A stretch of DNA of 64,000 bases from Pseudomonas lini (GTDB lineage Bacteria; Pseudomonadota; Gammaproteobacteria; Pseudomonadales; Pseudomonadaceae), in NCBI RefSeq assembly GCF_964063345.1, contig NZ_OZ061318.1, positions 248,001 to 312,000 of the forward strand. Reading direction: 5' to 3'. This document shows positions 20,001-26,911 of the stretch, piece after piece. The notes beneath the pieces were generated by a model that was not told where the DNA came from, ran no database searches, and was given only the letters and a program-made list of their open reading frames with translations. Both the position numbers and the translations under genes were made by a program. Each line of letters opens with the position of its first letter. The stretch's first letter is position 1.

Positions 20001-21856
20001 CACTGGGCCTGTACCTGATCGGCCCCGGCTCCGGTCAGAAAGGTCCCCAAATCCTGTATGCCCCCTTCCATGCAGACTCGCTATTCACCGAATTCGACAA
20101 TGAGGCAAGCGTTATCTCGGCGCTCAATACGCCAGGACCGCTACAGGAGCTGCTGATACGTCGTCTTCCAGCAGGTGCGCAATCCGGGGTTCGCAATCTG
20201 TTGAAGTCCACTATCGGACAAGCGAGCGAAATCACCCTCGCCTCCAACTCCATCGACGGCAACTTGCTGACCCGATTGTTCCGCGACAACATCCACCTGC
20301 TGTCGCAAATGCTCGGCACTCAGTCCGACGTCAACGGCCAGTCGGACTGGGAGGCAGCCAAGCACCTGTTCAGCTCGGGCATCCACAGGCTCGCAGGCCT
20401 GTTACCCGGCAAACTCAGTTATGGGCTGTTTCTGTGGCAAGCCTACAAAGACTTCAAGGCCTCGGCCGAAGCGCAGCAGAATCGCCACTGGAAACAGGCA
20501 GTGCTCGACTTTATTGCCGGTGCAGTGCAAATGGTCTCATTGGGCAGGTTATCGCTGGAAGAATCGATCGGCGCTACGCAGACAACGACCGACACCCTCG
20601 CCGAACCGGTGGCCACTCCTGTGGCCGCGCCGCACTGGTCGCAGGTGAAGTCCACTGCACCGATGCGCACGTCACTGCTGCCCTTCGAAACCACTGCCGT
20701 CGAACTTAAAGATCTGAAGAAGAACAGCGCGAATGGCACCTACCTGGAAATGACCAGCAAACAAACCTATGCACCTATCGCGGGCAAGGTGTACCGCGTG
20801 ACCAGACCCGGGGCGATCTGGCGGATGATCAAAGACAAGGAAGAAGGCCCTGCTCTACTGACTACGCCTGACAAGCAACTGGTGCTCGATCCGGATATCC
20901 ATACTGTCCACTATGGAAAAGCCCTGTCGAAAATGCACAATAAATTTGCAGCCAGCCTCACGGTCAGAGCGGTCCTGAATATCGAAGCGCGGGGAATGGA
21001 AGAGATCAGGACAAAACACCCGGAAAAAGCACGCATGATCGTGAAAGCCATCGATCTGGCTCGCTATTACGCTTTTAACAGTCTGCATAACCTCGTGCAG
21101 CTCAGGCACCTGAACCCGGGGACGCGACTGGATACATTTCTTAAAGCTTTTTTTGATATCGATAGTCTCGACGCCAGTACCCTCGAGAAAATCAAGAAGG
21201 TCATCGTTCCCATTTGCAACGCGCTGGTAGACCCAAACGAGGATTTGATGAATACCGAGCATTTTGTGGTCGGTTCAAACAAAGACTGGTTCGACGGCAC
21301 AATCGCTTTTGTCATGGATGGCGATATACAGAAGCGTGTGCATTTCACGGAGAGGTTTTTTGACCCGCAACTCGATTGGTACAAGTGCGGTTTGACTGGG
21401 CCGTTCGACGTTGACGACCATGCCCGGGCCATTACCGTGATTCATGAGTTCTCCCATCTTTTTTCAAAGACCGTGGATATCGCAACGCTTGAAGCAAGAC
21501 GTCCGTTCACCGATCTCATCGCCACAGTCACCAGTTACGGTGCAACAACCAAACAGAAGCAGCAAGACCTCCAGCGACAAGCACTGTCCCTGGCCACCCC
21601 CAGGGAAGAATTGTTTGCACGCTGGAACGATACATTACAGTCATGGATCAGTCTGGACTCGATTGAAGGGTTGGAGCATGTAGGTAAGGACATCCTCAAA
21701 ACAACGGGCTGCACGACGATGAATGAAGCTCGCAACGCCTTCCGCAATCCAGTGGATGCGAACCTGCGCATCGACACCATTTTGCGCAACGCCGACTCGA
21801 TCGCTTTATTGATATCTGAAATGGGTCGACAGCTGGATCCGGTGCCAGTCCCATAA
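17036..21856 (+). CDS. Giant dermonecrotic-toxin-like (DUF6543-like) protein with HEFSH metalloprotease motif
   Basis: A protein of about 1,606 residues, without signal peptide, resembling the large Pseudomonas proteins that carry a dermonecrotic-toxin-type (DUF6543) region. Four copies of a roughly 50-residue module are visible, each starting with a G-x-x-L-Y/W-T/A-P core: GVILYTPYGG (residue 86), AFLYTPTQG (376), TVLWTPAQG (647) and PQILYAPFHA (1003). Each is followed by an aromatic/acidic strand, a helix and an LS-x-x-x-R turn. Near the C-terminus ITVIHEFSHLFSKTVDIA gives a zincin HExxH motif (His1470, Glu1471, His1474), with Asp1481 and Glu1486 as possible third ligands. The last ~350 codons look more AT-rich than the rest. 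Delivery, target and immunity are unknown; the next gene, 250 bp on, is a FecR protein. Start uncertain: ATG 16970 would add 22 residues, and neither has a clear ribosome site. Confidence 0.78.
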   Translation: MPTPATPLFFPQALKSPGLWRRLGQTHGLTQKDFEWFSHLQLANHTLRGEQKPPMLAEKILLKTNNLEPMPLAGSFVLSATPDDNGVILYTPYGGIKKYDSHSALTEQLKRQLNSATEDDDLLAFMSLSQRRTLADAATIEVTFQTIEGEVFEDQSSTITALQQMNDQAMLGELKASPSLISMLDTVLDELLKSAFPGLDQRQTQVSFYSTATADEHDKESTPARRWINAMSLSDAVLLYYRNQRWPSGQSHEFSHPKKHPASTDQQHWDTALATASKKLISLLSAQLQDYWNAASADGASRREFFSKAIAEKARADFLLKREAEIITPEQSQDLHSLIEPTSRTYETLTVETVRLWEYQANYVELAGSLMINGGNAFLYTPTQGLQVLKDYQDLKNTLLSKFSAAGHEDEFYGLLSLEERQRFIGFDWPNVSGEAISGSIFKKMFEAIITKQQQNIEYALQVFRHSDGIVDINALFDKALDIRSMISEQLLTLDTQGRWSTRPVLSGNQQPSMVLADNAAAFVKTFSDIEALISTDFASQPIASLALQRVYLENMKPRLAHALSVGIRGEASLRVLDATLGDTDRAIVDTVLNPDHSDRKSRLSLRGFRPDAYSLTLERSGQTNFLPLANCLLLTERGGLDSQHSGRTVLWTPAQGLEVFDTVSHAKQELDRRLLDPHKRLALLENLSPVQRTFHQRYSLGALRLIEGHVLQRLSQSSVDHFLGRCEHLRALKLDDAKQTKALQSLKKTVVDTNLRRATSIAQAITRQQSLPAWFAMAPVEEQQLHIELLEQYCNSVDDDKDYLHGMKTLRSYVHDTLVSLLGSRFSGTLPDPDDIEITPNLTLAGPARSLTEFALNHVNVVQGTGFKITSKTTQLLPQGLDQSAVRQLLLSLNIQQTYAKRMTDSLSNNSANADARRLRFIRQLPWQLMQHAHAQKLQQRISDSGFDLIRQVMDMPDAIARAAVNGAHAIVRPLELIKTVGAAAVKTLGLYLIGPGSGQKGPQILYAPFHADSLFTEFDNEASVISALNTPGPLQELLIRRLPAGAQSGVRNLLKSTIGQASEITLASNSIDGNLLTRLFRDNIHLLSQMLGTQSDVNGQSDWEAAKHLFSSGIHRLAGLLPGKLSYGLFLWQAYKDFKASAEAQQNRHWKQAVLDFIAGAVQMVSLGRLSLEESIGATQTTTDTLAEPVATPVAAPHWSQVKSTAPMRTSLLPFETTAVELKDLKKNSANGTYLEMTSKQTYAPIAGKVYRVTRPGAIWRMIKDKEEGPALLTTPDKQLVLDPDIHTVHYGKALSKMHNKFAASLTVRAVLNIEARGMEEIRTKHPEKARMIVKAIDLARYYAFNSLHNLVQLRHLNPGTRLDTFLKAFFDIDSLDASTLEKIKKVIVPICNALVDPNEDLMNTEHFVVGSNKDWFDGTIAFVMDGDIQKRVHFTERFFDPQLDWYKCGLTGPFDVDDHARAITVIHEFSHLFSKTVDIATLEARRPFTDLIATVTSYGATTKQKQQDLQRQALSLATPREELFARWNDTLQSWISLDSIEGLEHVGKDILKTTGCTTMNEARNAFRNPVDANLRIDTILRNADSIALLISEMGRQLDPVPVP

Positions 21857-21883
21857 CCGGGTTTGACTTCAAGCACATAAAAT

Positions 21884-21917
21884 CAGGCGCAGGTCACCCG
21901 ACCTGCACCTGCTTTTG
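21884..21917 (+). terminator. Probable rho-independent terminator
   Basis: A stem CAGGCGCAGGT / ACCTGCACCTG with one mismatch and loop CACCCG is followed by CTTTTG, 28 bp after the stop of the giant toxin-like gene. Confidence 0.6.
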
Positions 21918-22106
21918 TCGTCCGGGACAGAGATCGTCCTGTGGGACTTGACCATTTTTTCACTCCAGCTATGGATACTGCTGGCCACACACATGTTTTT
22001 TCAGGGTATCTGGATATAAAAATTGCACTTTGATGGGCAATTGCCATGACGGTTGTTCTCGCAGACTTCCCCTCAAGGTTAGAATGCAGGAAATCAGGAT
22101 GAGTCA

Positions 22107-23108
22107 ATGACCGACCACTCTCTCTCGCAAGCTCAATACGACGCCATCACCGATGCCGCTGCGCACTGGTGTATGCGTTTGCATGCCATCGACTGCACGG
22201 CCGAAGAACGCCTGGCGTTCGAGCAATGGCGTAATGCTCATCCGTTGCATGCCTTCGAGTACGAAGCCATGCTGGAGATCTGGGATGTGGCTGGGGATTT
22301 GCCTCGTGCCGAAGCCGTTATGCCGGCTGCTCGCGTCAAACCGGCAACGCCTTGGCGCACCTTCGGCATTGCCGCCACCGTCTGCGCCCTCGCGCTGCCG
22401 CTCGCGGCCTATACCGGGTGGAACCTGGGTTGGCTGCCCAATGCCTACCAGCATTTCGAGGCGACCGATAATGTTCGTCAGGTCACGCTGAGTGATGGCA
22501 GCCAGGTGGAACTGAACCTGGGCAGCGAGCTGACGTTCAGCAATTACAAGGATCAGCGTCGTGTCACGCTGAAAAAAGGCGAAGCCTTCTTCAGCGTCAG
22601 TCATGACCTGCAGCATCCATTCATCGTCAGGGCAGCCGATGGCAGGATTCGCGTCACCGGAACCCGATTCAACGTCTGGATGTATGAAGACCAGGTACGC
22701 GTGAACCTGATCGAAGGTTCCGTGCTGGTGACCAGCAACGGAGCCCTGCCCAGTGAGGGTGTAAGTCTCGAACCTGCCATGCAGGCACGTTACCGACACG
22801 GCGACTTCACGCCACAAATCAGCCAGACCTCTGCCAACGACCATTCGCTGGCCTGGCGCAGCGGCAAACTGGTGCTTGATGATCTGACGCTGACCGATGC
22901 CCTGCCCTTGATCAATCGTTATTTGAACAAGCCAGTCATGATCGCCGACCACAGCACCGGCTCGATTCGCCTCGGCGGTATCTACAACATCAAAGAGCTC
23001 AACAGCCTGGTGGCTTCGTTGCCCAAGGTGCTGCCGGTCTATCTGACCCGCAACAAGGACGGCAATCCGGTCCTCAATTCAATCCCGCAACAAGCCCCAA
23101 AAAGCTGA
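22107..23108 (+). CDS. FecR-family anti-sigma/iron-sensor protein (orphan)
   Basis: A 333-residue FecR-type regulator. The N-terminal DUF4880 segment AAHWCMRLHA..ERLAFEQWRNAHPLHAFEYE (residues 18-51) is cytoplasmic. One transmembrane helix (about 86-105) is followed by the periplasmic FecR domain (LSDGSQVELNLGSELTFSNY, then RVTLKKGEAFFSVSHDLQHP) and a C-terminal STN-like contact region (YLNKPVMIADHSTGSIRLGG). FecR proteins relay outer-membrane TonB-receptor signals to an ECF sigma factor. No sigma gene lies before it and no TonB receptor after it, which is unusual. Its neighbour pvdQ is convergent and shares a terminator. Confidence 0.88.
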   Translation: MTDHSLSQAQYDAITDAAAHWCMRLHAIDCTAEERLAFEQWRNAHPLHAFEYEAMLEIWDVAGDLPRAEAVMPAARVKPATPWRTFGIAATVCALALPLAAYTGWNLGWLPNAYQHFEATDNVRQVTLSDGSQVELNLGSELTFSNYKDQRRVTLKKGEAFFSVSHDLQHPFIVRAADGRIRVTGTRFNVWMYEDQVRVNLIEGSVLVTSNGALPSEGVSLEPAMQARYRHGDFTPQISQTSANDHSLAWRSGKLVLDDLTLTDALPLINRYLNKPVMIADHSTGSIRLGGIYNIKELNSLVASLPKVLPVYLTRNKDGNPVLNSIPQQAPKS

Positions 23109-23138
23109 AGGCCGCCACCCTTGCGAGGTGCGGCCTTC
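23107..23138. terminator. Bidirectional terminator between fecR-like gene and pvdQ
   Basis: GAAGGCCGCCACC and GGTGCGGCCTTC pair around CTTGCGA with one bulge. The hairpin starts inside the stop codon of the FecR gene and lies 26 bp before the end of convergent pvdQ. Confidence 0.7.
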
Positions 23139-23163
23139 ACTATTGATTCAAACGCTATCGCGA

Positions 23164-25509
23164 TTACTGCGCGGCGATCTTCCCTGCTTTTTCATCCTGC
23201 TCGCGAATCGTCTGAGCCTGGTACTGCGGATCAGACGTGATCTGCTGCTCGGTGAACGGCAACACACTCAGCTGCTTCTTCGAAAAGGCCAGTGTCTGGT
23301 CCCGGGAGTACTTCGACGCCGGGTCACTGGACAACGAGAATGCCAACAAACCCCGAGCCTGCGGCCCCTTGTCATCGAAAGTCACTACCTGAAAATAGCT
23401 GGTGCCACTGACGACTTCGCGTTTGCCGTCGGTCCTCGGCACGCTTTGGATCGCGTTATACACACCCAGCGTGCCAGGCCCGCCGTGGATCGGCGTTTGC
23501 TGCCCGCCACTGCTGACCACCTGGATATCGCCCCAGCGGCTATCGGCATTCAGGCCTAGGGTTTTTACCTGTTCAACCGAAGCCAGCATCGCCGCCCGAA
23601 TCGCTTTGGCGACGTCTGGCCGTTCAATTGCCAGGCCACGTGGAGTGTGTTGCGGATCCTTCGGGTCGAACGCCACACGCCAGATGTCAGGGATTTGCTG
23701 TAGCGGCCCCATGACATTCTGAAAATGCACAAAGCCCAGTCCACTGTCCAGATTCACCCGGCGATCCCACGCCTTGAGGCTGGCACACAATGGCGTGAGC
23801 GTCGGCGCATCGGCGCCAAGATCCGCGGCGCAGAATTGCAGCAGGTCCGGCATCACTTGAGCTGCCTGGTACACCTGATCGTCCATCACCATGTGTTGCA
23901 GATCGGCCGCAGCGACAGGGCCAGCCTTGCTCAAACTCCCCAGGCGCTCCAGCGCAAAGCGTGAACGCAACCCCAATGGCTGATTATCCTGACTGATCAA
24001 CGGCGAGAAACCGGTGAGCGGTTGTGCCGGGTTGGCCATCCAGGCCGAATCATTGGAATGCTGCACAAAGTCTTTGCGCAGCAGTTGCGGCAGTTTATCT
24101 GCTGCGTAAATACCTTTTTGCGCAGCGTGCGGGTCGATGTCCCAGGCACAGACGCTGTTGGAACCGTCGAGCAGGATCATCTGTAATCCGGCCCGCGGAT
24201 CGCTGCACTTGGCCAGCTTGTCGGCATTGACGTTCGGCACCACCGACAAGTTCATGTAAAGCGTCTGCCCTTGATCGTCTACCGCCAGCGTGTTGACCCA
24301 CGGGATCCCCTGAATCTTGTGCACCGATGCCTGCAAATCCTTGAGGCTGACGGCACGGTTCATCGCATACCACTGCTGCAAGACCCGGTCGTTTTCCAGG
24401 TTGGCATCGCGCAGGCTGTAGGCGAACTGGTTGTTCCAGTCCAGCTTGCCGGGCCATTGCACAATCGGGCCAAATTGCGAGCTGTAGACCACATGGGAAA
24501 TCTGCCGGGTCTGGCCATCGGCTTGCTTCACATTCACCACCAGCGTCTGCTTTTTCATCGGCAAGGACTTGCCATCCAGCAGGTAACGGGTCGGATCCTT
24601 GGGATCGAGTTGCAGGCGATACAGCGTGAAGTGCTTGGACGAATCCACCGTGTGGGTCCATGCCAGGTGCTGGTTGAAACCAATATTGATCATGGGCAAG
24701 CCGGGCAACGCGGCGCCCATGACGTCCAGTTTGCCGGGAATGGTCAGGTGCATCTGATAGAAACGCATCCCACCGACCCACGGAAAGTGCGGATTAGCCA
24801 GCAACATCCCGCGACCGTTGAACGAACGCTCGCTGCCGACCGCCACGGCGTTACTGCCGCGATCCAGAGCGAAGCGTTGCATGCGCGAAGCTGCCAGTTG
24901 GAACGACGCCGGCTCGCCCGCCAGACGGGCAACGGTTTTCGGCGGGGTAGCGCCGGCCAATGCTTCGGCAAACTGCCCCACGCCGCCTTCGACCAATAGA
25001 CGTCGGGTCAACTTGACCAGGTCCTGCGCGGTAATCGCACGCACCCATTCTCCCTGGCATTGCGGCGGCAAACCCTGCGCCCGACGCTCTGTCAGCGAAC
25101 GGTTGTAACCCGCCACGTAACCTTCGATGAGCTCGCGTACTTCCGGTGTTTGCGCCTGCCAGAAAGCGGCGACTGCCTGGGGGGTATTCAGCCAGTTGAA
25201 GAACAGATCGCTGGCCAGGTTCCCGCGCTCTTCGACGGTAAACTGGTCCGGGCCGAAATACCGGGAGCGCTCGCCATTGACGGTGACGATCTCATTGGCC
25301 AGCAAGCACAGATTGTCCTGAGCGTAGGCATAGCCAATGCCATAGCCGAGCCCGCGCTCGTTGTCGGCACGAATATGCGGCACGCCGAAACTGGTTCGAC
25401 GAATCTCGGCCGTCGCCGGCTCTGGCTGGCTGCGCGCATTTGCTGCAAGACTCAGCCCCAGAAACACACCCGCAAGGCTCAACCTGGTTAACTGCCTGGA
25501 AATAATCAC
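23164..25509 (-). CDS. pvdQ: Acyl-homoserine lactone / pyoverdine precursor acylase PvdQ
   Basis: A 781-residue periplasmic Ntn-hydrolase of the penicillin acylase family that follows P. aeruginosa PvdQ along its whole length. Residues 1-25 form a signal peptide ending near ANA-RS. The alpha chain contains RTSFGVPHIRADNERGLGYG. The beta chain starts at the autocatalytic Ser219 in LDRGSNAVAVGS, with NPHFPWVGGMRFYQMHLTIP and NIGFNQHLAWTHTVDSSKHF downstream. PvdQ removes the myristoyl/myristoleoyl chain from the pyoverdine precursor in the periplasm and can also hydrolyse long-chain AHL signals. The start is GTG at 25509 with AGGAGCG directly upstream. A candidate PvdS promoter lies 52-76 bases upstream. 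Other pvd genes are not in the window. Confidence 0.93.
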   Translation of the reverse strand: MIISRQLTRLSLAGVFLGLSLAANARSQPEPATAEIRRTSFGVPHIRADNERGLGYGIGYAYAQDNLCLLANEIVTVNGERSRYFGPDQFTVEERGNLASDLFFNWLNTPQAVAAFWQAQTPEVRELIEGYVAGYNRSLTERRAQGLPPQCQGEWVRAITAQDLVKLTRRLLVEGGVGQFAEALAGATPPKTVARLAGEPASFQLAASRMQRFALDRGSNAVAVGSERSFNGRGMLLANPHFPWVGGMRFYQMHLTIPGKLDVMGAALPGLPMINIGFNQHLAWTHTVDSSKHFTLYRLQLDPKDPTRYLLDGKSLPMKKQTLVVNVKQADGQTRQISHVVYSSQFGPIVQWPGKLDWNNQFAYSLRDANLENDRVLQQWYAMNRAVSLKDLQASVHKIQGIPWVNTLAVDDQGQTLYMNLSVVPNVNADKLAKCSDPRAGLQMILLDGSNSVCAWDIDPHAAQKGIYAADKLPQLLRKDFVQHSNDSAWMANPAQPLTGFSPLISQDNQPLGLRSRFALERLGSLSKAGPVAAADLQHMVMDDQVYQAAQVMPDLLQFCAADLGADAPTLTPLCASLKAWDRRVNLDSGLGFVHFQNVMGPLQQIPDIWRVAFDPKDPQHTPRGLAIERPDVAKAIRAAMLASVEQVKTLGLNADSRWGDIQVVSSGGQQTPIHGGPGTLGVYNAIQSVPRTDGKREVVSGTSYFQVVTFDDKGPQARGLLAFSLSSDPASKYSRDQTLAFSKKQLSVLPFTEQQITSDPQYQAQTIREQDEKAGKIAAQ

Positions 25510-25560
25510 GCTCGCTCCTGATCGAAAAGACGTATGACACGCAATGCGCCTCCCCTTAAA

Positions 25561-25585
25561 ACGAAGCAAACAGCAAAAATTTAGG
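25561..25585 (-). promoter_or_regulatory. Candidate PvdS (iron-starvation) promoter for pvdQ
   Basis: On the minus strand CCTAAAT is followed after 15 bases by CGT, matching the iron-starvation box pattern (G/C)CTAAAT-N(about 16)-CGT recognised by the pyoverdine sigma factor PvdS. The CGT is 52 bases before the pvdQ GTG, so a transcript would have a leader of about 35-40 bases. The spacing is one base short of the usual value. Confidence 0.5.
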
Positions 25586-25733
25586 ACGTCCGCACGCCCG
25601 GCTCACGGGCCGCTGACGTAACGGCGACAAATTTTCTACATGTGGGTCTTCATTATTTGCCTGGCTCATTCGTCTTATTGATTGAGAGCACCCATCACTT
25701 TTTCCTGATCAGGCTCTGAAAAGGAGTTTTTGC

Positions 25734-26135
25734 ATGTACAACCCGCAACTGCCAACGGACGGTAGCCATGCGCCAAAGGCCAGCACCCTGGGCTCCGGCG
25801 TTTTCAATCAACAAGCCGAACGCCACGGCAACGAACGGATCAGGTTTCTGCTCAAGAGTTTCGGCCTGCGTACCAGCCTGATTCGCCTCAAAGTCATCGA
25901 CGCCTTGCTGACCGCCGCCGAAAACGACCGCCGCCTGGGAGTGCGTGGCGTACACAGCCACTTGCTGGACCTGGACATCCCCCTGTCCTTTCTCAGTGTC
26001 CGTGAAGTGTTGAAACGCTTGTGCGCAGAAGGCGTGATCACCCTCAATCCGGACAAAAGCTACAGCCTGCATCCACAGGCCGCCGCCGTCCTTTACAGCG
26101 AGCAATCCGGCCAAGGGGCATCGCTCAAGGCTTGA
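25734..26135 (+). CDS. Fur-like winged-helix protein without obvious metal site
   Basis: A 133-residue protein whose residues 33-118 resemble the Fur/Zur DNA-binding half: NERIRFLLKSFGLRTSLIRL, then KVIDALLTAA and IPLSFLSVREVLKRLCAEGV, with ITLNPDKSYSLHP as the wing. The C-terminal dimerisation domain and the HHDH / CxxC metal ligands of true Fur proteins are missing, so any regulation is not by the standard metal-binding route. In pseudomonads such proteins are often labelled Fe2+/Zn2+ uptake regulation protein. Divergent from pvdQ (225 bp), with AAAAGGAG before the ATG. Confidence 0.7.
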   Translation: MYNPQLPTDGSHAPKASTLGSGVFNQQAERHGNERIRFLLKSFGLRTSLIRLKVIDALLTAAENDRRLGVRGVHSHLLDLDIPLSFLSVREVLKRLCAEGVITLNPDKSYSLHPQAAAVLYSEQSGQGASLKA

Positions 26136-26313
26136 CCTTGCGACGCATCACGCCATTGATCACCACCACGAGCACCGCCACGCCAATGGCGATGTACTGG
26201 AACAGCTGCTCTGTGATGATCCCTGCATTTTGCAGCCAGGAAAGGCCGAACATGATCCCCAGTACCACCAGGGAAATCAGAATCGAGTATTTCAAACGTT
26301 GCGACTGGGTCAT
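26125..26313 (-). CDS. Small two-helix membrane protein
   Basis: A 62-residue protein with two predicted transmembrane helices, YSILISLVVLGIMFGLSWLQ and FQYIAIGVAVLVVVINGVM, and a basic C-terminus RRKVKP. The start is ATG at 26313 with AGGAA upstream; the frame is open 16 codons further but that part is not membrane-like. Its stop overlaps the 3' end of the convergent Fur-like gene by 11 bp. Function unknown. Confidence 0.65.
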   Translation of the reverse strand: MTQSQRLKYSILISLVVLGIMFGLSWLQNAGIITEQLFQYIAIGVAVLVVVINGVMRRKVKP

Positions 26314-26469
26314 TGCGGGTTCCTGAACCAAAAAATGTATCCGATTTGTATCCGATTGCATGCCAAGCCACTACCCTTCTGCAGGGATGAGGGGCTGCAA
26401 ACGAGGTCTTATGTTACAGCCGATGACGAGTTTTGACTTCATTGCGGCGATAACCATGAGGATTTTGAA

Positions 26470-26607
26470 ATGTTTCGTCGAATCACACTGCTGATTTCCT
26501 TGCTTGCTCTCCTGCCCCTGAGTGGCTGCATCGTTTTCCCCCATGGCGGCTGGCATGGCGATCACCATTATGACCATGGCGCACCGGGCTATTATCAGCA
26601 TCGGTAG
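26470..26607 (+). CDS. Tiny histidine-rich lipoprotein (45 aa)
   Basis: A 45-codon gene. The signal peptide MFRRITLLISLLALLPLSGC carries a lipobox with Cys at residue 20, leaving a 26-residue mature part containing seven histidines (HGGWHGDHHYDHG and a final QHR). The ribosome site GAGGAT lies 7 bases before the ATG, and a hairpin at 26691-26717 may terminate it. Histidine-rich periplasmic lipoprotein tails often bind Zn, Ni or Cu, but that role is inference. Short lipoproteins of this shape are common and unnamed in pseudomonads. Confidence 0.6.
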   Translation: MFRRITLLISLLALLPLSGCIVFPHGGWHGDHHYDHGAPGYYQHR

Positions 26608-26911
26608 CATTAAATAGTTTTTCTTGGCTGGATAAACAACCGACTTATTCACCCCCAACACAAAGAACTTATCCTACAAGCCCCCGTACAAATGCCTGTT
26701 TTATAGCGGGCATTTTTCGTATAGGACAATTCTTATTCCGCCGGGATTTTATTTACCAACTCACAGCCTCTTTTCCCTAGAAACTCCAATCAAACACACC
26801 ATGAAAAACCACAGAAGCTTTTTGCCTCAATTAAGCACATGAAATTCCTCAGGGGCCATGTCTATCCTTGTTCTGCCGCCTTATCAAACTTCCGGCACCA
26901 ACAGGAACATC
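26608..26911. other. AT-rich intergenic region before the lux-like operon
   Basis: About 300 bp without a credible gene, clearly more AT-rich than the flanking coding DNA. It holds a terminator-like hairpin (26691-26717) and must contain the promoter of the MFS-LuxE-LuxC operon; I cannot single out a convincing -35/-10 pair or an operator. Confidence 0.6.
26691..26717 (+). terminator. Probable terminator after the small lipoprotein gene
   Basis: AATGCC and GGCATT pair around a 12-base loop, followed by TTTTTCG. It lies 84 bp downstream of the lipoprotein stop. Confidence 0.5.

Noticed and set aside
17036..21856. FitD/Mcf-type insecticidal toxin locus
   Set aside because: Size and class are similar, but no fit-type secretion or regulatory genes surround it and no BH3-like or glycosyltransferase motif is visible; only the general toxin-like class is claimed.
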